This document shows, piece by piece, positions 1 through 4,734 of a stretch of DNA of 5,739 bases; position 1 is the stretch's first letter, and the number at the start of each line of letters is the position of its first letter. Origin of the DNA: Thiotrichaceae bacterium (GTDB taxonomy: Bacteria > Pseudomonadota > Gammaproteobacteria > Thiotrichales > Thiotrichaceae); the NCBI GenBank assembly GCA_027030285.1, contig JALVFC010000021.1, positions 1 through 5,739 of the forward strand, in the 5' to 3' direction. The position numbers and the translations under genes are program-made. The notes under the pieces were generated by a model. That model saw nothing but the letters and a program-made list of their open reading frames with translations, searched no databases and had not been told where the DNA came from.

Positions 1-238
1 TCAGCATGCCGATATTCATGGTGCGATTCAGACCGATACGTGCCCCCAGCCAGCCACCGACCAGGTTGGTGACAATGCCAAAAAACTCATAAAACAAAAA
101 CAGCATGGCGACCTGTAACGGCGAATAACCCAGCAGGTGAAAATACAGCACCACCAGCATACGAATCGCACCATCGGTAATGGTAAACGCCCAGTAACCG
201 CCTGTGACAACCAGATAATTGCGTAATGCCTGACTCAT
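1..238 (-). CDS. arsJ: ArsJ, organoarsenical-exporting MFS transporter (N-terminal part only)
   Basis: This is the first 79 codons of an inner-membrane major facilitator transporter; the rest lies beyond the left edge. The start ATG (complement of 236-238) follows the permease stop by only 12 bp, with a weak GGGA ribosome site, so the two genes should be co-transcribed. The visible protein opens MSQALRNYLVVTGGYWAF, then TDGAIRMLVVLYFH, then LFLFYEFFGIVTNLVGG and WLGARIGLNRTMNIG. These blocks match the conserved N-terminus of ArsJ as I remember it, with two membrane helices and the loop between them. ArsJ is known to export 1-arseno-3-phosphoglycerate, which a GAPDH makes from arsenate and glyceraldehyde 3-phosphate; the pair gives arsenate resistance. 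Its place beside arsR and an arsenic permease supports the call. No GAPDH gene is visible; it could lie past the edge. A different MFS transporter is possible but less likely. Confidence 0.85.
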   Translation of the reverse strand, partial: MSQALRNYLVVTGGYWAFTITDGAIRMLVVLYFHLLGYSPLQVAMLFLFYEFFGIVTNLVGGWLGARIGLNRTMNIGML

Positions 239-250
239 TGGTTTTTCCCG

Positions 251-1204
251 TTAGGCAAGTGCATTAAATCCCCAGCCCACGAGTGTGAAGGCAACCGCCA
301 GCACCGAGGCATAGATCGCCAATGCCTTCCAGTGAATCACCTTGCGCAGAATCAGCATTTCCGGGAGGGACAGGGCAGCAATACTCATCATCAGGGCAAG
401 CACGGTTCCCAGCGCAACCCCCTTGCCCAGCATCGCCTCGGCAATGGGAATCACCCCCGTTGCATTGGAATACAATGGTACTCCCATAATGACGGCGAGT
501 GGCACGGTGTACCAGTCATCACCCCCTAAGTGTGTGGTAACCCAGCTTTCGGGTACAAAACCGTGAAATAATGCACCCACAGCGACACCAATCAGTACCC
601 ATTTCCAGATACGACCTACAATCTCCCTGACCTCAGCAACAGCGTAACGATGACGTCCCTTGAGTGAGTTATCCGTTTCGGGTGTCTGCATTTCACCCAT
701 CTGGATTTTCCAGACATAATCGGCGACCCATTTTTCAGGTTTGAACCACTGCATCACGATGCCGCCGATATAGGCAACCACAAGACCTGCCAGCACATAC
801 AAAGCTGCCAGCTTCCAGCCAAGAATGCCTGCCAGAATGACCACTGCAACCTCATTAATCATCGGGCTGGCTATCAAAAAGGAAAAGGTAACTCCCAGCG
901 GAATACCTGCTTCCACAAAGCCAATAAATAAAGGTACGGATGAGCAGGAGCAAAAGGGTGTGACAGCACCTAATAATATTGCCAGGGTGCGTGCCAGCCA
1001 CTGAGGTTTACCGCGCACAAACTCGCGCACTTTTTCAGGGCTAAGCAAAGCGCGTAACAAGCCCATGATATAAATAATGATGACCAGCAGGACGAAGATC
1101 TTGCTAACATCCATGACAAAGAAATGAATAGCCTGACCTGTGGCCATGTCAGGCGATAAACCTGCCAACTGGTAGATGAGAAAATCAGCAAACGCTTTGA
1201 ACAT
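251..1204 (-). CDS. arsP: ArsP-type permease (DUF318 / ArsP_1 family), arsenical efflux
   Basis: This 317-residue polytopic inner-membrane protein belongs to the permease family that includes ArsP, which exports trivalent organoarsenicals such as methylarsenite. The family hallmark TPFCSCSSVPLFIGF is at residues 82-96, followed by the helix and loop with IASPMINEVAVVILAGILGW (111-130). The second half repeats the theme at GVPLYSNATGVIPIAEA (241-257) and SLPEMLILRKV (279-289). Hydrophobic segments lie near 33-50, 73-95, 103-128, 132-151, 200-215, 232-255, 264-285 and 295-313. Cys85 and Cys87 are the only cysteines and are natural candidates for arsenic thiol contact. I chose the ATG at 1204 (MFKAFADF) because it follows an AGG ribosome site at 8 nt spacing. 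The frame is open upstream to 1270, but that extension crosses the promoter and operator. It follows arsR and is 12 bp ahead of arsJ. Other members of this family have no proven substrate, so the substrate is inferred from context. Confidence 0.85.
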   Translation of the reverse strand: MFKAFADFLIYQLAGLSPDMATGQAIHFFVMDVSKIFVLLVIIIYIMGLLRALLSPEKVREFVRGKPQWLARTLAILLGAVTPFCSCSSVPLFIGFVEAGIPLGVTFSFLIASPMINEVAVVILAGILGWKLAALYVLAGLVVAYIGGIVMQWFKPEKWVADYVWKIQMGEMQTPETDNSLKGRHRYAVAEVREIVGRIWKWVLIGVAVGALFHGFVPESWVTTHLGGDDWYTVPLAVIMGVPLYSNATGVIPIAEAMLGKGVALGTVLALMMSIAALSLPEMLILRKVIHWKALAIYASVLAVAFTLVGWGFNALA

Positions 1205-1235
1205 GGATAAAACCTGGAAATTATTAATCCAGATT

Positions 1236-1264
1236 AGTATATTTGCATATCCGCATATATGCAA
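1236..1264 (-). promoter_or_regulatory. Sigma70-like promoter of the permease-arsJ operon
   Basis: On the minus strand the hexamer TTGCAT (complement of 1259-1264) is separated by exactly 17 bp from TATACT (complement of 1236-1241), which matches five of six bases of the -10 consensus. The -35 match is poor (TTG only), which is usual for promoters with strong local control. Transcription would start near 1229, giving a leader of about 25 nt before the permease start at 1204, with an AGG ribosome site. The inverted repeat at 1243-1264 fills the spacer and -35 element, so a bound repressor would block polymerase directly. This is a prediction from sequence alone. Confidence 0.6.
1243..1264. promoter_or_regulatory. 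Probable ArsR operator: inverted repeat TTGCATAT-N6-ATATGCAA
   Basis: Two perfect 8 bp arms (1243-1250 and 1257-1264) are separated by 6 bp. The size, AT-rich arms and overlap with the promoter spacer are what is expected for the operator of a dimeric winged-helix ArsR/SmtB repressor. The repressor gene is immediately upstream in the same transcription direction. The 10 bp palindrome GCATATATGC at 1253-1262 overlaps the right arm, so the true centre of symmetry may differ slightly. Operator identity is inferred; the symmetry is directly visible. Confidence 0.6.
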
Positions 1265-1266
1265 TG

Positions 1267-1296
1267 CCAAATATGAAATAATAAAGACATATCTGG
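1267..1296. repeat. Second inverted repeat beside the operator
   Basis: CCAAATATG (1267-1275) and CATATCTGG (1288-1296) are inverted copies with one mismatch over 9 bp and a 12 bp AT-rich spacer. It lies just upstream of the -35 element of the permease promoter and only 2 bp from the 8+8 repeat. It may be a second, weaker ArsR site or a site for another regulator. It has no following T-run on the minus strand, so it is not a good terminator for arsR. Confidence 0.4.
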
Positions 1297-1327
1297 TTTT
1301 AAATGGGTAATTCTAGAGAGTCTGTCC

Positions 1328-1678
1328 TTAGGCAATATTGTTACAACTCGTGTTTAACCGTTCAGCCGAGGCAAGGCGTTCCTGGTCTAGCTGAAAAACG
1401 GCTTCACTCTGGCTACCATCCCGCAAGGCTTGCAAGGCAGTCTTGCACCAGTCAGGTAGCTGCTGATGCAAGCGGTAGTAAATCCACTGACCAGCTCGGC
1501 GATCCTGCAAAATACCTGCTGTGCGCAAAATGGCGAGGTGGCGTGAAACCTTGGGCTGGGATAGTTTTAATGCCTGGATAAATTCACAGACACAAAGTTC
1601 AGGGGTGTCAACCAGCAGGACTAGCAGGCGTAATCGCGTCTGGTCGGCAAGTGCTTTAGTGAACGTTTCTGTTTGCAT
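1328..1678 (-). CDS. arsR: ArsR-family arsenic-responsive transcriptional repressor
   Basis: This 116-residue winged-helix repressor should bind operator DNA as a dimer and leave it when trivalent arsenic binds. The start of the fold, MQTETFTKALADQTRLRLLVLL, is typical of the family. The metal-site signature ELCVCEF places Cys29 and Cys31 at the head of the recognition-helix region, followed by KLSQPKVSRHLAILRTAGIL (38-57) and the wing DRRAGQWIYYRL (59-70). This resembles plasmid R773 ArsR, whose site is C-V-C-D-L-C, but here the third cysteine position is Ile34. Other cysteines are Cys78 and Cys112. The start at 1678 is preferred because AGGAG lies 12 nt ahead, the spacing being somewhat long; an ATG at 1738 would add 20 unlike residues. 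It precedes the permease by 123 bp holding a promoter and operator-like repeats. I see no convincing promoter or matching repeat in front of arsR itself. Confidence 0.9.
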   Translation of the reverse strand: MQTETFTKALADQTRLRLLVLLVDTPELCVCEFIQALKLSQPKVSRHLAILRTAGILQDRRAGQWIYYRLHQQLPDWCKTALQALRDGSQSEAVFQLDQERLASAERLNTSCNNIA

Positions 1679-1731
1679 CGGTTTGTTACTCTCCTGGCGA
1701 TCAAGAGTGCTCAATTTAACACATTTTTTTG

Positions 1732-1747
1732 TCAGCATTGGTGCTGA
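1732..1747. repeat. Small perfect inverted repeat between arsR and the DksA-like gene
   Basis: TCAGCA (1732-1737) and TGCTGA (1742-1747) are perfect inverted copies around a TTGG spacer, in the 118-127 bp divergent region between the arsR start and the zinc-finger gene. A run of seven T precedes it on the plus strand, which is the wrong side for a plus-strand terminator, and there is no T-run after it on the minus strand. It does not resemble the TTGCATAT repeat. It could be a regulatory site or simply chance; a 6 bp arm is short. Confidence 0.3.
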
Positions 1748-1805
1748 GCTTGTGCAGGTATCATTCGTCTTGATTGAAATGATCTACACTTGGGGTATGA
1801 ACAAG

Positions 1806-2121
1806 ATGACTAATAATAAACAAGCTTTGCAGAAGCTGGAATCACTACAGTATGATTTGACCCAGCGCTTGCAAAAATTGTCTGCGGATTTGTCTAAAAA
1901 GCATAGTGCAGACTGGGCAGAGCAGGTGACAGAGAGAAAATGATGAGGTGCTTGAGTGTTTACGCGACGAAGCAGCCGAGGAGTTGTCTCAGGTACAACA
2001 GGCGATACAGCGTATTAATGATGGCACTTATCGACAGTGTGTACGTTGTGGTGCCGAGATTTCTCCTGAACGCTTGCAGGCTTTGCCTTTTACAACATTG
2101 TGCATTGCCTGTGGAGCTTAA
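1806..2121 (+). pseudogene. Small TraR/DksA-type C4 zinc-finger protein, frameshifted
   Basis: Read across a frame change, this would be a protein of about 105 residues of the TraR/DksA zinc-finger family, which bind RNA polymerase through the secondary channel. The first frame gives a coiled-coil helix (KQALQKLESLQYDLTQRL) and the loop HSADWAEQVTERK, then stops at 1941-1943. From 1936 the neighbouring frame continues ENDEVLECLRDEAAEELSQV, then RINDGTYRQCVRCG and the second cysteine pair LCIACGA, ending at 2119-2121. Relatives have the run T-E-R-E-N-D-E-V-L here, which would be restored by adding back one GA in the GAGAGA stretch at 1932-1937. The start at 1806 is chosen for a GGGG ribosome site at 1792-1795; ATG 1797 in the same frame is the alternative. 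It is shorter than DksA proper (about 150 residues). It may be a true pseudogene, a sequencing error, or less likely a shifted read. Confidence 0.75.
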
Positions 2122-2202
2122 GGAAGCAGTGATGCTTGGAAAATGTGGATAGAAAACTAGGCATAATCATTGCAAGCGGCAAAAACTTTCATCCTGGTAT
2201 TT

Positions 2203-2231
2203 TTGTATTAGTATTCATAGTTGCCTATAGT
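2203..2231 (+). promoter_or_regulatory. Candidate promoter of qmcA-nfeD
   Basis: TTGTAT (2203-2208) and TATAGT (2226-2231) are 17 bp apart; the -10 box matches five of six consensus bases, the -35 only three. Transcription would begin near 2238, giving a leader of about 35 nt that carries the AAGGA ribosome site at 2261-2265, 7 nt before the qmcA start. No operator-like symmetry is obvious around it. The 151 bp between the zinc-finger gene and qmcA hold no recognisable terminator. Confidence 0.45.
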
Positions 2232-2272
2232 GATAGTACTGATCACAGATAAATAATAAAAAGGATTCACTT

Positions 2273-3160
2273 ATGTTTACAGAGTTTACTTTCGCTATTC
2301 TGGCACTGGTTGTTGCGCTGGTTTTTATGGGAGTCAAAATGGTTCCCCAGGGGTTTGAATACACTGTTGAGTATTTTGGCAGATACATAAAAACATTGCC
2401 TCCAGGTTTGCATTTTATTTTCCCGCTGATTCAAAAGATTGGCTATAAGGTCAATATCAAGGAACAGGTCGTGGATATTGAGCCGCAGTCGGTGATTACT
2501 GCGGATAACGCCAATGTGACTGTAGATGGCGTGGTGTTCTATCAAATCTTTGATGCTGCCAAGTCAGTTTATGAGGTGAATGATCTGCGCCGTGGTATCC
2601 TCAATATCACCATGACCAATTTACGCTCGGTCTGTGGCAGTTTCGAGTTGGATGAGTTGCTCAGCAAGCGGGATGAAATTGGGGATCGTATTCTGGCCAT
2701 TGTGGATGAAGCAACTAATAGTTGGGGTGTGAAAGTATTACGTGTGGAAATCAAGGATATAGAGCCGCCACAGGATTTGATTCATGCCATGAACATGCAA
2801 ATGACAGCGGAACGTACCAAGCGGGCGCAAGTGACCGAAGCTGAAGGCAGCCGGCAGTCGGCTATCCTCAAGGCTGAAGGTGAAAAAAGTGCTGCATTCT
2901 TGCTGGCTGAGGCAAGAGAGCGTGAAGCAGAAGCAGAAGCCAAGGCTACCAAAATGGTATCAGATGCTGTTGCCAGTGGTGATCCTCAGGCTTTGAATTA
3001 TTTTGTTGCCTTGAAATATGTGGAAGCCATGTCGCGTTTTGCGGAGTCTGATCAGCAAAAGACTATTTTTATGCCGATGGAAATGAGCAATCTGGTCGGT
3101 ACTATTGGCGGCATTGGTGAATTGTGGAAGGACATGAAGAAAAACACAGAAAATGGATAA
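2273..3160 (+). CDS. qmcA: QmcA-like SPFH/band 7 (stomatin-prohibitin type) membrane protein
   Basis: This 295-residue protein is anchored by one N-terminal membrane helix (about residues 5-22) and carries a band 7 domain from about 25 to 185. Recognisable blocks are VPQGFEYTVEYFGRY (24-38), LPPGLHFIFPLIQKI (42-56), ITADNANVTVDGVVFYQI (75-92) and WGVKVLRVEIKDIEPP (151-166). An Ala/Glu-rich coiled coil follows (about 185-230, TEAEGSRQSAILKAEGEKSA), then the conserved C-terminal segment with PQALNYFVALKYVEA (238-252). Length and order match E. coli QmcA (YbbK). Family members form large oligomeric rings or cages at the membrane and are linked to protein quality control and microdomain organisation. 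The AAGGA ribosome site at 7 nt supports the start. nfeD follows after 6 bp, the classic pairing with YbbJ in E. coli. The exact role in this organism is not known. Confidence 0.93.
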   Translation: MFTEFTFAILALVVALVFMGVKMVPQGFEYTVEYFGRYIKTLPPGLHFIFPLIQKIGYKVNIKEQVVDIEPQSVITADNANVTVDGVVFYQIFDAAKSVYEVNDLRRGILNITMTNLRSVCGSFELDELLSKRDEIGDRILAIVDEATNSWGVKVLRVEIKDIEPPQDLIHAMNMQMTAERTKRAQVTEAEGSRQSAILKAEGEKSAAFLLAEAREREAEAEAKATKMVSDAVASGDPQALNYFVALKYVEAMSRFAESDQQKTIFMPMEMSNLVGTIGGIGELWKDMKKNTENG

Positions 3161-3166
3161 CACAGC

Positions 3167-3625
3167 ATGGAAAATAATATCGAGTTCTGGCAGTGGCTTA
3201 TTATCGGCGTAGTGTTTCTGGTGCTGGAGGTGTTTGCACCAGGGGCTATTTTTATGTGGTTCGGTTTTTCTGGTCTGCTCACCGGGCTGGTTGCCTGGTT
3301 ATTCCCCGAGATGAGTATTGGTTTGCAGATACTGCTGTTCTCTGTTTCTACGGTATTGAGTATTCTGGTCTGGCGCCTGTTCCGGCAGAAAAGCCCGGAG
3401 CCAGTATCGCCTGATCCTGACTTGAATAATCGCCTCGGTACTTATATCGGACAGGTGCATACGCTGACCCATCCTGTTGTCGATGGTAAGGGGCGGCTTC
3501 AGCTGGGAGATGGCACATGGACTATTCTGGGGCCTGATTTGCCTGCGGGTAGCAAGGTTAGAATCAGCGCTGTTAAGGGGGTTCAGTTTGTGGTTGAACT
3601 GGCTGATGAGAAGCCTGTCGATTAA
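3167..3625 (+). CDS. NfeD-family membrane protein (YbbJ-like), QmcA partner
   Basis: This 152-residue protein has closely packed hydrophobic segments (about residues 9-28, 31-47 and 52-71), then a linker with SPEPVSPDPDLNNRL and a C-terminal OB-fold domain (about 90-146) marked by TYIGQVHTL, VVDGKGRLQLGDGTWTI and DLPAGSKVRISAVKGVQFVV. This is the short NfeD type without a protease domain, as in E. coli YbbJ. Such proteins are encoded beside stomatin-like genes and are thought to bind and regulate them, with the OB domain on the cytosolic side. It starts 6 bp after qmcA with only a weak GGA ribosome site inside the qmcA end, so translation is probably coupled. Its last 53 bp overlap, on the opposite strand, the apparent read-through end of znuA. 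I leave the symbol blank because NfeD/YbbJ naming varies. Confidence 0.9.
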   Translation: MENNIEFWQWLIIGVVFLVLEVFAPGAIFMWFGFSGLLTGLVAWLFPEMSIGLQILLFSVSTVLSILVWRLFRQKSPEPVSPDPDLNNRLGTYIGQVHTLTHPVVDGKGRLQLGDGTWTILGPDLPAGSKVRISAVKGVQFVVELADEKPVD

Positions 3626-4664
3626 GTCGTGAGTGTTGATGGTTGTTTTGACTCTGTGCAAGCCCTGGCGGGACTGAAGTCCCACTTTCTGATTTGTTCT
3701 TTTCCTGACTTCCTTGAGAAAACTTGCGACGAGAGTTACTGAGACACCCTGCAAACTGCTGTGCAGTGTCGCGCATCCAGTTAGCATAGCTGCTTGTTTG
3801 TCTGTTGGTAGCAACGGGGCTTAGCCAGTATGCCTGAACAGGCAGGTCTTCCACCAGTGATTGAATGAGCCGCTTGTTGCTATGGGGAGAGGCAATCAGG
3901 CAATGTATTTTTTCTTCACGGATATGTTGACGCAATTCAAGCATGGTTTTTAATCCGGGTGGCAAACCTTCCTGCAAGCTGAGGATATGTGGCTGGCGTA
4001 AGCCGTAGGCGTGCTCCAGATAATGCCAGGCATCGTGAAAAACCAGATAGGGTGTTTCTTGCAGTGATTGTAGCTGTTGCTGTGATTGTCGGTAGGCTGC
4101 ATCAATACGTTGTTTGAGTTGTTGGCTATTGCGGCTGTATTGCGGTGCATGAGCAGGATCCAGTTGCGATAATTGCCTGCTGATTTCATCCACCAGCAAG
4201 CCGACCTGCACGGGATCCAGCCAGATATGATAATCGTGTTCGCTATGCTGAATAGGCTGATGAGCATGGTGTTGTTCATGTGCGTGATGATGTCCTGCGC
4301 GAATGTCCAGCCAGTGCAGCCCTGCTGTCTGCTCTAATGTTATCAGATGCTTGTCGGGCGATTTTTCAATCACATTATTCAGAAAGGTTTCCAGATGGGG
4401 CGAAATGCGCAGAATGACATCTGCCCGCGCCAGCTTGCGCAAATCGGAAGGGCGGAAACTATAATCATGGGTGTCCATGGTGGCGGGTATCAACAATGCC
4501 GTGGTGGCACTTTTGCCAGCGATTTCGCTGGCTAACAGATAGAGTGGCTTGATCGTCGCGAGTATCTGTAGTGGTTTTTGGGTGGCTTGTGCTGTTTTTT
4601 TCAGCTCATTGGCAAGGCTTGCGGATGTGGATACAGCCAGTAAAAAAAAGAGTACAATGCGCAT
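3573..4664 (-). CDS. znuA: ZnuA, periplasmic zinc-binding protein of the Znu ABC transporter (stop apparently lost)
   Basis: The product (363 residues as read) captures zinc in the periplasm and delivers it to ZnuB. It opens with a signal peptide, MRIVLFFLLAVSTSASLA, with likely cleavage after Ala18. Likely zinc ligands are His66 (DTHDYSFRPSD), His146 (DYHIWLDP) and His210 (LVFHDAWHYLEHAYGL). A histidine-rich loop lies at 125-143 (HHHAHEQHHAH), typical of high-affinity zinc binders. Cys255 and Cys307 match the disulfide pair of E. coli ZnuA. In E. coli the protein ends a few residues after that last cysteine; here the frame continues 55 polar residues (309-363) through the hairpin and into nfeD. 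A TAA lies in the neighbouring frame at 3736-3738, just after CL, so a one-base loss is likely. Start 4664 is preferred for the signal peptide; ATG 4712 would add 16 residues and almost reach znuC. Confidence 0.93.
   Translation of the reverse strand: MRIVLFFLLAVSTSASLANELKKTAQATQKPLQILATIKPLYLLASEIAGKSATTALLIPATMDTHDYSFRPSDLRKLARADVILRISPHLETFLNNVIEKSPDKHLITLEQTAGLHWLDIRAGHHHAHEQHHAHQPIQHSEHDYHIWLDPVQVGLLVDEISRQLSQLDPAHAPQYSRNSQQLKQRIDAAYRQSQQQLQSLQETPYLVFHDAWHYLEHAYGLRQPHILSLQEGLPPGLKTMLELRQHIREEKIHCLIASPHSNKRLIQSLVEDLPVQAYWLSPVATNRQTSSYANWMRDTAQQFAGCLSNSRRKFSQGSQEKNKSESGTSVPPGLAQSQNNHQHSRLNRQASHQPVQPQTEPP
3667..3705 (+). terminator. Probable terminator hairpin after nfeD (or REP-like repeat)
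   Basis: GGGACT-GA-AGTCCC at 3670-3683 is a perfect inverted repeat (five pairs with a TGAA loop as RNA), with further outer pairing of 3668/3685 and a wobble 3667/3686 across one mismatch. It is followed on the plus strand by a T-rich but interrupted stretch (3686-3705). It lies 42 bp after the nfeD stop and in the gap before the expected end of znuA, where a terminator is expected. The T-run is weak. The core GGGACTTCAGTCCC (minus strand) also resembles the core of REP-type repeats in some gammaproteobacteria. Confidence 0.5.
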
Positions 4665-4734
4665 CACTTTATTTGCCCTGTGGAGTACGGGGTGACGCAA
4701 GCGATCTATCATTGATTCTAAACACTGGATTATC
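4665..4734. promoter_or_regulatory. Divergent znuA/znuC control region
   Basis: These 70 bp separate the starts of znuA (minus) and znuC (plus) and must hold at least the leaders of both, unless promoters reach into the coding ends. A possible -10 for znuA is TAGAAT (minus strand, complement of 4716-4721), with no good -35. For znuC I see only a weak GGA ribosome site (4727-4729) before ATG 4735. I looked for the Zur box of gammaproteobacteria (a symmetric site with GTTATA and TATAAC arms) and found none here or in the flanking coding ends. Confidence 0.4.

Noticed and set aside
125..143. Histidine-rich repeats of znuA and znuC as a tandem DNA repeat
   Set aside because: The runs (ZnuA residues 125-143 and ZnuC residues 238-264; the coordinates given are residue numbers) are irregular His codon clusters, common in zinc transport proteins, not tandem DNA units.
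1205..1270. N-terminal extension of the permease to ATG 1270
   Set aside because: It covers the promoter and the inverted repeat; ATG 1204 has a ribosome site and fits the usual family start.
1267..1296. Terminator for arsR
   Set aside because: The imperfect stem is AT-rich and is followed on the minus strand by promoter sequence, not by a T-run.
1940..2152. Reading frame starting at the ATG that overlaps the TGA of the zinc-finger gene
   Set aside because: The stop-start overlap invites a coupled-gene call, but this is the third frame: it lacks the zinc-finger cysteines and resembles no family. The conserved second half is in another frame with no start.
3299..3814. Minus-strand reading frame across nfeD and the znuA end
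   Set aside because: It is a shadow of nfeD and znuA: composition shows no domain and both real genes are well supported.
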